Source of the DNA: Curtobacterium sp. PhB115
Lineage (GTDB): Bacteria; Actinomycetota; Actinomycetes; Actinomycetales; Microbacteriaceae
Length of the DNA stretch: 64,000 bases
Assembly: GCF_003752025.1 (NCBI RefSeq)
Contig: NZ_RJKR01000006.1
Span: forward strand, 655,466 to 719,465
Direction: 5' to 3'
Numbering within the stretch: position 1 is the stretch's first letter; each line of letters starts with the position of its first letter. Both the position numbers and the translations under genes were made by a program. The notes beneath the pieces are model-generated. The model made no database searches. It saw only the letters and a program-made list of their open reading frames with translations, and was not told where the DNA came from. Of this stretch, positions 24,937 to 33,353 are shown piece by piece.

Positions 24937-27900
24937 ATGCCGAGCGCCCGCCTCCAGGACTGCACCGACGACGCCGTTGCGCTCGTCCGCCGGTGGCTGG
25001 CGGCCTCCGCCGGCACGAAGCCCGACGCCGGAGCCGTCCGCCTGGCCGAGGCCCTGCGCGACGAACGCGGGCTCGACTTCACGCGCTCGTTCGTCGACAA
25101 GGTGATCCGTCCAGAGGACCCCAGGGTCGCCGCGCGCAACCTCGAGCAGGTCAGCCGTGACGTCCCCGACTTCCTCGCCTGGTACCTCCGGGGCGCGGTG
25201 ACGCTCGGCGGTGGCTTCGCGACGATGGCACCGTGGGCCGTGATCCCCACCGCCCGCCGGATCCTGCGCCGGATGACCGGCCACCTGGTCATCGACGCGA
25301 CGACGGCGAAGCTCGGCCCGGCGCTCGCCAAGGTCGGCGGTCCCGGCACCCGGCTGAACGTGAACCTGCTCGGCGAAGCGGTCCTCGGCAGCACCGAGAG
25401 CGACCGTCGGCTGCAGGGCACGATGGACCTCCTCGCCCGCGACGACGTCGACCACGTGTCGATCAAGGTCAGCTCGGTCGTCCCGCAGATGTCGATGTGG
25501 GCGTTCGACCAGACCGTCGAACGGGTCGTCGACCGGCTCGTCCCGCTGTACCGGCTCGCAGCGGCGCCGCTGGCGTCCGGTCGTCCCGCGAAGTTCATCA
25601 ACCTCGACATGGAGGAGTACCGCGACCTCGACGTCACCCTCGCGGTGTTCCGCACCCTGCTCGACCGCGACGAGTTCGCCGGGCTGCACGCCGGCATCGT
25701 GCTCCAGGCGTACCTGCCCGATGCGGCAGGCGCACTCGAGTCACTGACGTCGTGGGCGCAGGAGCGTCGTGCGCGCGGTGGTGCCCCGATCCGGGTCCGG
25801 CTCGTCAAGGGTGCGAACCTCGCGATGGAGCACGTCGACGCGATCGTGCACGACTGGCCCCTCGCCACCTGGGGCAGCAAGCGCGAGACCGACACCGCGT
25901 ACCTGCGGATGCTCGACGCGGCGCTGACCCCCGAGCGCACCGACGCCGTCCGGATCGGCGTCGCCGGGCACAACCTGTTCGACCTCGCCACCGCGTGGGT
26001 GCTCGCGCAGCGCCGCGGGGTCACCGACGCGATCGACGTGGAGATGCTGCTCGGCATGGCATCCGGGCACGCCGACGCCGTGCGTGCAGACGTCGGCGAG
26101 ATCCTGCTCTACACGCCCGTCGTGCAGCCGGACGAGTTCGACTCCGCGATCGCCTACCTGGCCCGACGGCTGCAGGAGAGCGCCAGCCCCGAGAACTTCG
26201 TCTCCGCCGCGTTCGACATCGACCGCGACGCCAGCGTCTTCGACCGCGAGCACGGCCGGTACCTGGCGTCCGTCACCGCGCTCGACGACCCGGTGCCGAC
26301 CAGCCACCGCACGCAGGACCGCCACCGTCCCCTCGGCGAACCCGTCCTGCGCGACGCGTTCCGGAATGCTGCCGACACCGATCCATCGGTCGCCGCGAAC
26401 CGCACCTGGGCGCTCGACGTCCTGCGGCGGGTGCCACGGTCGCAGCTCGGCGCGCAGACGATCCGCGGCGCGAAGGTCGCCGACCGCTCGAAGCTCGAGC
26501 GCATCATGGCCCGGACCGCGCAGGCCGGTGTGAACTGGGGCCGGCAGGACCCGTCCGACCGCGCGGAGCTCCTCGACCTCATCGGCCACGAGTTGGAGAC
26601 CCGCCGGGCCGACCTGATCGAGGTGATGGCGGCGGAGACCGGCAAGACCTTCGCCGAGGCCGACACCGAGGTCACCGAAGCCGTCGACGCCGCCCACTAC
26701 TACGCCGAGAGCGCCCGACGCCTGGGCGACGTCGAGGGTGCGCGCTACGTCCCGCCGCGGCTCACCGTCGTCGTGCCGCCGTGGAACTTCCCCGTCGCGA
26801 TCCCGGCCGGCGGCGTGCTGGCGGCGCTCGCCGCGGGCAGCGGCGTCGTCCTCAAGCCCGCACCCGAAGCCCGCCGCTGCGGTGCGCTCCTGGCCGACGT
26901 GCTCTGGGACGCCGGGGTCCCGCACTCGCTGCTGCAGCTCGTCGACCTGGCCGAGGACGAACTCGGCCGCGACCTCGTCGGACACCCCGCCGTCGACCGC
27001 ATCATCCTGACCGGCTCCGCCGACACGGCGCGGTCGTTCCGCTGGTGGCGGGCCGGGCTGCCGCTCACCGCCGAGACCAGCGGCAAGAACGCGATCGTCG
27101 TCACGCCGAGCGCCGACATCGACCTGGCGGTGCAGGACATCGTGCGGTCCGCGTTCGGGCACGCCGGCCAGAAGTGCTCGGCGGCGTCCCTCGTGGTGCT
27201 GGTCGGTTCGGTCGGCGAGAGCGAGCGGTTCCGCCGGCAGCTCGTCGACGCCACCCGGACGCTCCGTGTCGCGTGGCCCGACGACCCCACCGCGCAGGTC
27301 GGCCCGGTCATCACCGAGCCCGAGGGCAAGCTCCGGCAGGGCCTCACCGAGCTCGGGCCGGGGGAGTCCTGGCTCGTGCAGCCGAGCGCCCTCGACGACT
27401 CCGGACGGCTCTGGTCGCCCGGCATCCGCGACGGCGTCCGTGCCGGCAGCGACTTCCACCAGACCGAGTACTTCGGCCCGGTGCTCGGCATCATGCGCGC
27501 CGAGACCCTCGAACAGGCCATCGCGATCCAGAACGGCACCGACTACGGCCTGACCGCCGGCATCCACTCGCTCGACGTCGACGAGGTCGCCGACTGGCTG
27601 TCCCGCGTCCGTGCGGGCAACCTGTACGTCAACCGCGGGATCACCGGCGCGGTCGTCGGCCGCCAGCCCTTCGGCGGCTGGAAGCGGTCGTCGGTCGGCA
27701 CCGGCACGAAGGCGGGCGGTCCGATGTACGTCGCGACCCTCGGCCGCTGGGAACCCACGCCCCGCACGGTCCACAAGAGCATCCAGCTGCACGGCCTGCC
27801 GCCGCGCGTCACCGCCGTGATCGAGGCTGCCCGCAGCGGCCTGTCGTTCGAGGAGTTCGACCAGGTGCGTGCCGGGGCGCTCAGCGACGTCCGCGCCCGC

Positions 27901-28509
27901 GAGTCGCAGTACGGCCGCTCGCACGACCCCGCCGGGCTCGTGGTGCAGCGGAACGTGCTGCGGTACCGCCCGCAGTCCGTGATCGTCCGGCAGGCCGAGG
28001 ACGCCTCTGCGGGCGACCTGGTCCGGGTCCTCGTCGCCGCGACCGCCGCCCGCGCGCACATCCTGCTCAGCACCGCGCGGCCGCTGCCGGGTCCGCTCAC
28101 GCAGCTGCTGGCGTCGAGCCGGTCCCCGCTCGACGTCGTCGACCACCTGGTGGAGTCCGACCAGGAGTTCCACGCCCGAGCGGCCTCGGGTGCCGTGTTC
28201 CAGGCGAACTGGTCCAACGGCGAGGACGAGCAGCCCCTCGATGCCCTCGACGAGGTCCTGTCCCAGGGCCAGGACCGTCCGGCGCACACGGCGTTCGGCG
28301 GGCCCGGAGCCCGGATCCGCTTGATCGGCGGCGACGCACTCGCCCTCGAGGAAGCACTCGGCGCGAGCATCGACGTCGCGATCCACGACGCCCCCGTGGT
28401 CGAGGCGGGTCTGATCGAGATGCTGCCGTTCATCCGCGAGCAGTCCGTGTCGATCACCACGCACCGGTTCGGTGACCTCGACGCCGACTTCACGGAGCTC
28501 CGTGTCTGA
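24937..28509 (+). CDS. putA: Bifunctional proline dehydrogenase / P5C dehydrogenase
   Basis: Oxidises proline to glutamate through pyrroline-5-carboxylate within one 1190-residue polypeptide. The FAD-dependent PRODH barrel (about 30-460) has RLNVNLLGEAVLG, HVSIKVSS and RVRLVKGANLAMEH. The ALDH-type P5C dehydrogenase (about 510-990) has PPWNFPVAIP, AETSGKNAIVV (general base Glu) and the nucleophile Cys (about C747) in GHAGQKCSAA. A C-terminal domain of about 200 residues follows, as in type B PutA. There is no N-terminal ribbon-helix-helix, so it does not repress itself. RocD, 6 kb away, feeds the same P5C pool. Confidence 0.96.
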   Translation: MPSARLQDCTDDAVALVRRWLAASAGTKPDAGAVRLAEALRDERGLDFTRSFVDKVIRPEDPRVAARNLEQVSRDVPDFLAWYLRGAVTLGGGFATMAPWAVIPTARRILRRMTGHLVIDATTAKLGPALAKVGGPGTRLNVNLLGEAVLGSTESDRRLQGTMDLLARDDVDHVSIKVSSVVPQMSMWAFDQTVERVVDRLVPLYRLAAAPLASGRPAKFINLDMEEYRDLDVTLAVFRTLLDRDEFAGLHAGIVLQAYLPDAAGALESLTSWAQERRARGGAPIRVRLVKGANLAMEHVDAIVHDWPLATWGSKRETDTAYLRMLDAALTPERTDAVRIGVAGHNLFDLATAWVLAQRRGVTDAIDVEMLLGMASGHADAVRADVGEILLYTPVVQPDEFDSAIAYLARRLQESASPENFVSAAFDIDRDASVFDREHGRYLASVTALDDPVPTSHRTQDRHRPLGEPVLRDAFRNAADTDPSVAANRTWALDVLRRVPRSQLGAQTIRGAKVADRSKLERIMARTAQAGVNWGRQDPSDRAELLDLIGHELETRRADLIEVMAAETGKTFAEADTEVTEAVDAAHYYAESARRLGDVEGARYVPPRLTVVVPPWNFPVAIPAGGVLAALAAGSGVVLKPAPEARRCGALLADVLWDAGVPHSLLQLVDLAEDELGRDLVGHPAVDRIILTGSADTARSFRWWRAGLPLTAETSGKNAIVVTPSADIDLAVQDIVRSAFGHAGQKCSAASLVVLVGSVGESERFRRQLVDATRTLRVAWPDDPTAQVGPVITEPEGKLRQGLTELGPGESWLVQPSALDDSGRLWSPGIRDGVRAGSDFHQTEYFGPVLGIMRAETLEQAIAIQNGTDYGLTAGIHSLDVDEVADWLSRVRAGNLYVNRGITGAVVGRQPFGGWKRSSVGTGTKAGGPMYVATLGRWEPTPRTVHKSIQLHGLPPRVTAVIEAARSGLSFEEFDQVRAGALSDVRARESQYGRSHDPAGLVVQRNVLRYRPQSVIVRQAEDASAGDLVRVLVAATAARAHILLSTARPLPGPLTQLLASSRSPLDVVDHLVESDQEFHARAASGAVFQANWSNGEDEQPLDALDEVLSQGQDRPAHTAFGGPGARIRLIGGDALALEEALGASIDVAIHDAPVVEAGLIEMLPFIREQSVSITTHRFGDLDADFTELRV

Positions 28510-29248
28510 CGGACGCGCCGTGCGCGACGAGCGCACGCTCCGCGCCGAGGGACTGTTCAACGGGCGCGACCTCGGCGGCCTGCCCTTGCGCACGGGTGGG
28601 ACGACGCCGTCCGGCCGGGTCTTCCGGTCCGAGGGCGTCGACCGGCTGGCACCGGCGGGCTGGGATGCCCTCCGCGACGCCGGGATCCGCACCGTGGTCG
28701 ACCTCCGTGCGCCGTCGGAGCGCTCGAAGGACACCGGCGTCCGTCCGGAGTGGCTCACGACCGTGGTCGTCGACCACGACGGACTCGACGACGCCCCGTC
28801 GTTCTGGCAGGCCTACTGGGACACCGGACTCGTCGGAACCCCGCTGTACTACGGCCCGCACCTGCGCGAGCTGCCCGAGCGGACCGGTGCTGCACTGCAG
28901 GCGATCGCGCGGGCCGAGCCGGGCGGCGTGCTGTTCCACTGCGCGGGCGGCCGGGACCGTACCGGCATCGTCGCTCTCGCGCTGCTCGCACTCGCCGACG
29001 TCGAACCGGAAGCGGTCGTCGAGGACTACCTGGTCACCATCGACAACGCCCCGGCGCTGCTGGCCTCGATCGGCGTCCCGTCGAACGAGGGGCGCATCGA
29101 CGACCTGTGCGCACAGCACGGCACGACCGTCGAGGGGGCGTTCCGCGAGGCCGTCGCCGGCTTCGAAGTGGACCGTTTCGTCGAACGCTCGGGTCTCGAC
29201 GCATCCGACCTGGAGGCCCTGCGCACCTTCCGAGCGCGCGTCACCTGA
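28502..29248 (+). CDS. Tyrosine-protein phosphatase (Y_phosphatase3 / PtpB-like)
   Basis: Dual-specificity-type phosphatase of 248 residues with the P-loop HCAGGRDRTGIVALALLALA, containing nucleophile Cys and Arg. The N-terminal FNGRDLGGLPLRTG and RTVVDLRAPSER are typical of the Y_phosphatase3/MptpB family, which can act on phosphotyrosine and phosphoinositides. GTG at 28502 overlaps the putA end by 8 nt, so it is co-transcribed with putA, but a functional link is not obvious. Confidence 0.88.
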   Translation: MSDGRAVRDERTLRAEGLFNGRDLGGLPLRTGGTTPSGRVFRSEGVDRLAPAGWDALRDAGIRTVVDLRAPSERSKDTGVRPEWLTTVVVDHDGLDDAPSFWQAYWDTGLVGTPLYYGPHLRELPERTGAALQAIARAEPGGVLFHCAGGRDRTGIVALALLALADVEPEAVVEDYLVTIDNAPALLASIGVPSNEGRIDDLCAQHGTTVEGAFREAVAGFEVDRFVERSGLDASDLEALRTFRARVT

Positions 29249-29313
29249 CGCACGGGGCAGGGCCGCAGGGCCGCGGCGTCGGCCCGCAGAGTCGGTTCGT
29301 CGTGCCAGCGGCG

Positions 29314-29362
29314 GCGTCAGTGCGCAGCGTCAGTGCGCGGCGTCAGTCCGCAGCGTCAGTCC
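29314..29362. repeat. 13-bp tandem repeat GCGTCAGTGCGCA
   Basis: Almost four tandem copies of a 13-bp unit (29314, 29327, 29340, 29353) with single-base changes, in the convergent gap after the phosphatase gene. The last copy overlaps the stop codon of the small acidic protein gene. Confidence 0.85.
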
Positions 29363-29553
29363 TCGACGTCGCCGGCTTCCTCGTCCTCGACGCCGGTCTC
29401 GTCCATGCGGTCGCGCAGGTGGTCGGCCATCGCCCCGGCGCCCTCGCCGTGGTGGTCGTGGTCGACCTGTTCGATGAGGCCGTGGAGCTTCTCGTGGTTC
29501 GTCGCCTCGGTGGCACCGTCCATGACGGGCTCGGTCTGCTCGTTGTCGCTCAT
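29356..29553 (-). CDS. Small acidic His-containing protein
   Basis: A 65-residue hydrophilic protein, strongly acidic, with an internal DHDHHGEGAG stretch and a DETGVEDEEAGD tail. There is no signal or membrane segment. The ATG at 29553 lies 7 nt after TAGCGT. That hexamer begins with the stop codon of the upstream reductase gene. It is not assignable to a characterised family; metal binding through the His/Asp cluster is only a guess. Confidence 0.65.
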   Translation of the reverse strand: MSDNEQTEPVMDGATEATNHEKLHGLIEQVDHDHHGEGAGAMADHLRDRMDETGVEDEEAGDVED

Positions 29554-29560
29554 GCCCCGG

Positions 29561-29566
29561 ACGCTA
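29561..29566 (-). promoter_or_regulatory. Leaderless -10 overlapping the upstream stop codon
   Basis: TAGCGT (29566 to 29561 on the minus strand), 7 nt before the ATG at 29553. Its first three bases are the TAG stop of the reductase gene. Confidence 0.5.
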
Positions 29567-30127
29567 CGCCCCGACCGTGGGAGCGGCTTCCGGCAGCGCG
29601 GCCGCGCGGTAGTGCAGTTCGACGGCACCCCCGACGAACGGTGTCGTCCCGACGAGCTCGAACACCGGGGTCGGCGCCGCCACGGGGAGCAGCGGTGCGC
29701 CGGCCCCGAGCGCGATCGGCATCACGGTCACCCGGAGCTCGTCGAGGATCCCCGCCTGCTGGTACTGCGCCGCGAGCAGTCCACCGCCGACCACCCAGAC
29801 GTCCCGCTCGCCGGCGGCCCGTTCGAGGGTGTCCTGGTGGTCCGCGACCGACCCCGACACGAAGTGGACGTCGGCACCGTCGGGCACCGGGAGCTCGCGC
29901 GTGGTGAACACCCACGTCGGCAGGTCCGGGTACGCCCACGTGTCGTCGTGCTCGAGCAGCCACTCGTACGTCGTCGACCCCATCGCGATCGCGCCGACCC
30001 CCGCGAAGAACCGGTCGTGGTGCTCCTGGAACGGCTCGAACCCGAACTGCAGCAGCCAGCCGAGGTCGTCGGCCGGTGCGGCGACGAACCCGTCCAGCGA
30101 GGACGCGACGGAGTAGACGGTGCTCAT
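29564..30127 (-). CDS. Dihydrofolate reductase family protein (RibD C-terminal-like)
   Basis: NADPH-binding reductase of the RibD_C/DHFR-like superfamily, 187 residues. Motifs are YSVASSLDGFVA at the N-terminus, AIAMGSTTYEWLL, VWVVGGGLLAAQYQQAGILDELRVTVMP and ALGAGAPLL. Many actinobacterial paralogues exist and the substrate is unknown, so a role as true DHFR is unlikely. The ATG at 30127 follows TAGCGT by 7 nt and excludes a 7-residue upstream extension. Confidence 0.88.
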   Translation of the reverse strand: MSTVYSVASSLDGFVAAPADDLGWLLQFGFEPFQEHHDRFFAGVGAIAMGSTTYEWLLEHDDTWAYPDLPTWVFTTRELPVPDGADVHFVSGSVADHQDTLERAAGERDVWVVGGGLLAAQYQQAGILDELRVTVMPIALGAGAPLLPVAAPTPVFELVGTTPFVGGAVELHYRAAALPEAAPTVGA

Positions 30128-30134
30128 GTCCGGG

Positions 30135-30140
30135 ACGCTA
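30135..30140 (-). promoter_or_regulatory. Candidate leaderless -10 (DHFR-family gene)
   Basis: TAGCGT on the minus strand, 7 nt before the ATG at 30127. Confidence 0.5.
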
Positions 30141-30177
30141 CCGAGCACCCCCGACAGGGCTCAGCGGCCGTCGGGGC

Positions 30178-30537
30178 TCAGCGCCGGCGCCCCCGGCCGA
30201 CGAGCGCCACCTCGGCGACGGTGAGGACCGCGGCGATCCACACCTGCTGCAGGGCGAACCCGCGGCGCCGCGGGTCCAGGGCGAGCGGGACCATCGACGT
30301 CCCGTGCAGGGCGTCCACGACGGCGCTGAGCGTGTGGGCGTCGGCTGTCCCCGCGCGGGCGACGAGCGCGGCCTGCACGAGCTGCCGGACACCGAGCACC
30401 CCGTGCAGCACGACATGCTCCCGGCCACGCAGCGCGCGGCTCAGGTGCCAGACGCCGAGGGCCGCGCGGCCGGCCTCGACGACCGTCGCACGCCCCAGTC
30501 CTGCGGATCCACCGGTCACCACTGCCACTCGAGTCAT
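30178..30537 (-). CDS. Chimeric ORF: SDR N-terminus fused to a small membrane protein
   Basis: A 119-residue frame with two unrelated parts. Residues 1-20 (MTRVAVVTGGSAGLGRATV) are the first strand and nucleotide loop of a short-chain dehydrogenase. From about residue 25 the sequence becomes a membrane protein (GVWHLSRALRGREHVVLHGV, then an AVVDALHGTSMVPLA segment and a terminal hydrophobic helix). No SDR body or catalytic YxxxK is present. The simplest reading is a deletion that fused two neighbouring genes in frame, leaving a remnant. It may be non-functional or may now serve as a small membrane protein. Confidence 0.55.
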   Translation of the reverse strand: MTRVAVVTGGSAGLGRATVVEAGRAALGVWHLSRALRGREHVVLHGVLGVRQLVQAALVARAGTADAHTLSAVVDALHGTSMVPLALDPRRRGFALQQVWIAAVLTVAEVALVGRGRRR

Positions 30538-30598
30538 GGACCACTTGTACCGCTGGCGAGGGCTGGGGACTCAGCCGTTGTCCCCCGACGGGGAGCGC

Positions 30599-31432
30599 TC
30601 AGCGTCCGCGGCCGAACCGGGTCGTCACACCGGGCGAGTACAGCACCGAGTCCGGTTCGAGCTCGGTCAGGCCGAACGGCAGCCCAGCGGCACCGATCAG
30701 GTCGTCCCGCAGCGCCACCACCGAAGCGCGGTGGAGCGGCCACGACTCGTGCTCGTTCGGCCAGAACCGGGTGCGGCCCGCACGGTGCACGTGCATGCCC
30801 CACCGCGCGGTGAGGAACGTCTCGAGCGCGCTCGGCTCGTCGACCACGTCCCCGACCCGGACGTCGACGAGGGATCGCAGGTGGGTGCCGTGGCGTCGCA
30901 TCGCGTACCCGACGCGGCCGTCGTGGGACCGCTGCTCGGCACGCGCCCAGCGGTAGGGCAGCCCCGTGGCGACGCGGGCGCCGATCGTCGGCAGCAGCTT
31001 GCCGGCGTCGAGCGACAGGAACACGACGCCGTGCTGGCCCTGTTCGTCGACCGTGTAGACGCGCTCGTTCACCTCGACGAAGTCGCCCACGGCGCCGGTC
31101 CGGCCGAGCGTTCCGAGCGGCGGGAAGCGGGTGTCCTCGAACCGGAACGCGATGAGTCCCACCCACGTGGTCACCCCGTCGTCGCTGCCGTCGAGGGCCA
31201 TCGTGTCGGGCCGGGTGCCGGCGGGCAGCAGCGGAGCCACCGCGGACACGTCCACGCGCCAGTGCACGAAGACGACGTCGAGCCAGTCCTGCGAGATCCA
31301 GGGACGGCCCGTCAGGCCGGGGGCGGCTGACTGCCGCGTTCCGCTCGGCGGCGTCGCGGAGCGGCGCGCGGAACGCGCCGACCGAGCCTGCGAGGTCGGT
31401 GGGGTGCTCTGGGTGTGTCGGGCGTCGGTCAC
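30599..31432 (-). CDS. DUF2071 (YqjF-like) family protein
   Basis: A 277-residue DUF2071 protein: [19 protein letters not shown], then [14 protein letters not shown] and [28 protein letters not shown]. The fold is acetoacetate-decarboxylase-like, but no activity is established. The N-terminal 35 residues are Ser/Arg-rich and low complexity. GTG at 31432 overlaps the nitroreductase stop (GTGA), so the two genes are translated together. Confidence 0.87.
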   Translation of the reverse strand: MTDARHTQSTPPTSQARSARSARRSATPPSGTRQSAAPGLTGRPWISQDWLDVVFVHWRVDVSAVAPLLPAGTRPDTMALDGSDDGVTTWVGLIAFRFEDTRFPPLGTLGRTGAVGDFVEVNERVYTVDEQGQHGVVFLSLDAGKLLPTIGARVATGLPYRWARAEQRSHDGRVGYAMRRHGTHLRSLVDVRVGDVVDEPSALETFLTARWGMHVHRAGRTRFWPNEHESWPLHRASVVALRDDLIGAAGLPFGLTELEPDSVLYSPGVTTRFGRGR

Positions 31433-32262
31433 GAGATGGTCGCCTCCGGTTCGATGTGGCCCGCCACGGGCGCGTCGTCCCACCCCTGCTGCGGGGTGTC
31501 GCAGGTCCCGCGGAACACGTACTGTGACGGGCGCTTCCGCTCGCTCGACGTCCAGTCGATCGCGGGCCGTCGACGTTCGGGCGGCAGGTACCCGATCCGG
31601 TACACGGCCATCAGCTCGAGGGTCTCGGGGACGTGCAGCAGCCCCTCGATCTCCTCCCACGCGCCGGGGGTCTCCATCGGGAACGACACGAACTGGATCC
31701 CGAGGCCGAGCTCCGTGGTCGCGAGCCAGATGTTCTCCATGGCCGCGCCCATGCTGAACACCGAGTAGAAGCCGGACAGCTCTTCCTTCCGGTACTCGTG
31801 TCGGTCGAGCAGCACTCCGAGCAGCAGCGGCGACCCGGCGACGAGCTTCCGGTTCTCCTCACCGAGGCTCTGCGGCACCCGCAGCGTGTTCATGAGCAGC
31901 TGCCCACGTTTGGTGAACACCTGCTTCGTGAACGGCTTGAGCGGCCCCGGGAGCTTGTCGAACAGCATCCCGTCGCGCCGCTCGTCCATCTCGGCCTGCG
32001 AGAACCGGAAGTACGGCCTGTAGCGCTCGAAGAACGTCCCCTCGGCCATCGTGCGGGTCATCGAGCTGCCGCTGATCTCGGCGACGCGGTCGATCGTCGC
32101 GCGCTCCTCGACCAGGACGAACCGCCACGGCTGGCTGTTGAGCTGCGACGGCGCCCGCCCGGCGAGCTCCATGAGGAGCCGTTGGTGCTCCTGGGACACC
32201 GGGTCCGGCAGGAACGGTCCGTTCGTCGTCCGTCGTCGTCGGATGGCCTCGAAGAGCTCCAC
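31429..32262 (-). CDS. Nitroreductase family protein
   Basis: FMN-dependent oxidoreductase fold, 277 residues: [17 protein letters not shown] and [15 protein letters not shown] are the phosphate- and FMN-binding region, and [24 protein letters not shown] is the typical second motif. The central insert (residues ~75-130, with basic and aromatic residues) is larger than in minimal nitroreductases. Substrate not determined. GTG start at 32262, preceded by GAGGGA. Operon with the DUF2071 gene. Confidence 0.88.
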   Translation of the reverse strand: MELFEAIRRRRTTNGPFLPDPVSQEHQRLLMELAGRAPSQLNSQPWRFVLVEERATIDRVAEISGSSMTRTMAEGTFFERYRPYFRFSQAEMDERRDGMLFDKLPGPLKPFTKQVFTKRGQLLMNTLRVPQSLGEENRKLVAGSPLLLGVLLDRHEYRKEELSGFYSVFSMGAAMENIWLATTELGLGIQFVSFPMETPGAWEEIEGLLHVPETLELMAVYRIGYLPPERRRPAIDWTSSERKRPSQYVFRGTCDTPQQGWDDAPVAGHIEPEATIS

Positions 32263-32289
32263 TGCTTCCCTCGCGTTTCGTCGTCGTGG

Positions 32290-32661
32290 TCAGCGCCTGC
32301 CGACGAGCGCCCCCAGGTAGGACGGCGCGGCGGCGACCGCGACTCTCCAGTGTGCTCCGGAGCGGGGGTTCGTGCGTGGAGCCAGCGCGAGCGGGACGAG
32401 TGCGGGCAGCAGGAACAGGGCGCGGCGGTCCCGGGTCCAGACCGGGGTGGTCGCGGCGACGCCGGTCAGGGTCGCGGTCACCACGAACAGGCCGTGGTGC
32501 ACGACCCGCAGCTTCTTCGTCCGGATCAGGCGCACGGCCACGGCGGTGCCCCAGAGGCAGTTCGCGACGTAGGCGAGGCCCGCAGCCGCGACCAGCCGCC
32601 GGGCCGCGCGCGATCCCGTGGGCGCCGAGCCGCGCCTCCAGGCTGTCGTCTTCCGTCCCAT
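32290..32661 (-). CDS. Small membrane protein of unknown function
   Basis: A 123-residue protein with about three hydrophobic helices (LVAAAGLAYVANCLWGTAVA, LFVVTATLTGVAATT, ALFLLPALVPLAL) and basic loops. No family is recognised. The ATG at 32661 follows TAACGT by 7 nt, and the first three bases of that hexamer are the TAA stop of the upstream Lrp gene. It may be expressed both from this promoter and by read-through. Confidence 0.7.
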   Translation of the reverse strand: MGRKTTAWRRGSAPTGSRAARRLVAAAGLAYVANCLWGTAVAVRLIRTKKLRVVHHGLFVVTATLTGVAATTPVWTRDRRALFLLPALVPLALAPRTNPRSGAHWRVAVAAAPSYLGALVGRR

Positions 32662-32668
32662 CCGTGGG

Positions 32669-32674
32669 ACGTTA
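32669..32674 (-). promoter_or_regulatory. Leaderless -10 overlapping the Lrp stop codon
   Basis: TAACGT on the minus strand, 7 nt before the ATG at 32661; its TAA is the stop codon of the Lrp-family gene. Confidence 0.5.
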
Positions 32675-33109
32675 CGCGGTCTCGCGACTGACCAGCTTGG
32701 AGAGCACGATCGCGGACCGGGTGTGGTCGACCTGGGGTGCGAGACGGACCTTGTCGAGCGCTTCCTCGAGTGCGGACAGGTCCTTCGAGCGCATGTGCAC
32801 GACCGCGTCGGCGCTGCCGGTGACCGTGCCGGCGTCGATGACCTCGGGCACGGTGTCGAGCAGCGCGCGGAGCTCGTCGGGGGAGACCGTGCCGCGGCAG
32901 TAGAGCTCCACCCAGGCCTCGGTACCCCGGTCCTCGACGGCGGGGTCGACCTTGATCGTGAAGCCCTGGATGACCCCGTCACCGACCAGCCGGTCGACAC
33001 GGCGCTTCACGGCCGAGGCCGAGAGTCCGACCACCGACCCGATGTCGCCGTAGCCGGCGCGGGCGTTGTCCCGGAGTTGATCCAGGATGCGGTGGTCGAG
33101 CGAATCCAT
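32672..33109 (-). CDS. Lrp/AsnC family transcriptional regulator
   Basis: A 145-residue feast/famine regulator. The N-terminal helix-turn-helix is LDHRILDQLRDNARAGYGDIGSVVGLSASAVKRRVDRLV, and the C-terminal RAM/ligand domain carries GTVTGSADAVVHMRSKDLSALEEAL. It is divergent from the dimethylargininase-rocD operon, so arginine or ornithine catabolism is its likely target. A 15-bp palindrome lies in the shared intergenic region. The ATG at 33109 follows TACCAT by 7 nt and fits the family start. Confidence 0.92.
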   Translation of the reverse strand: MDSLDHRILDQLRDNARAGYGDIGSVVGLSASAVKRRVDRLVGDGVIQGFTIKVDPAVEDRGTEAWVELYCRGTVSPDELRALLDTVPEVIDAGTVTGSADAVVHMRSKDLSALEEALDKVRLAPQVDHTRSAIVLSKLVSRETA

Positions 33110-33116
33110 TGGACCC

Positions 33117-33122
33117 ATGGTA
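33117..33122 (-). promoter_or_regulatory. Candidate leaderless -10 (lrp-like gene)
   Basis: TACCAT on the minus strand, 7 nt before the ATG at 33109. Confidence 0.5.
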
Positions 33123-33153
33123 CGCGTGGTTGTTGCACGGCCACCCGGTTCTG

Positions 33154-33168
33154 CGCACGAAACGTGCG
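33154..33168. promoter_or_regulatory. 15-bp palindrome, candidate Lrp operator
   Basis: CGCACGAAACGTGCG is a perfect 6-bp inverted repeat around AAA, in the 244-bp region between the divergent Lrp gene and the arginine catabolic operon. The size and AT centre suit Lrp/AsnC dimers. Confidence 0.45.
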
Positions 33169-33353
33169 TGCCCCGAACGGGTGCCAGAGTGTGGCGCTCC
33201 CGATGCTGCACTTCCCGGACGGTTCGTGTCAGGATCGTCGTGGCGTCGACCTGGTCCGCTGCGGTGAGTGAGCCTGCATCTCACCGGAGCTCTTCTCCTC
33301 GTTCCGTTTCGGTTCCTGGCAGGCTCGGGCCCCGGTCCCTTCCAGGAGGACTG

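Noticed and set aside
25741..28758. 1005-codon frame antisense to putA
   Set aside because: Shadow frame with Val/Arg/Gly/Leu-rich composition and no motif; putA on the plus strand is full length with intact catalytic residues.
29314..29362. 13-bp repeats as a CRISPR or iteron array
   Set aside because: Units are directly adjacent without spacers and too short; no replication or cas gene is near. Treated as a simple tandem repeat.
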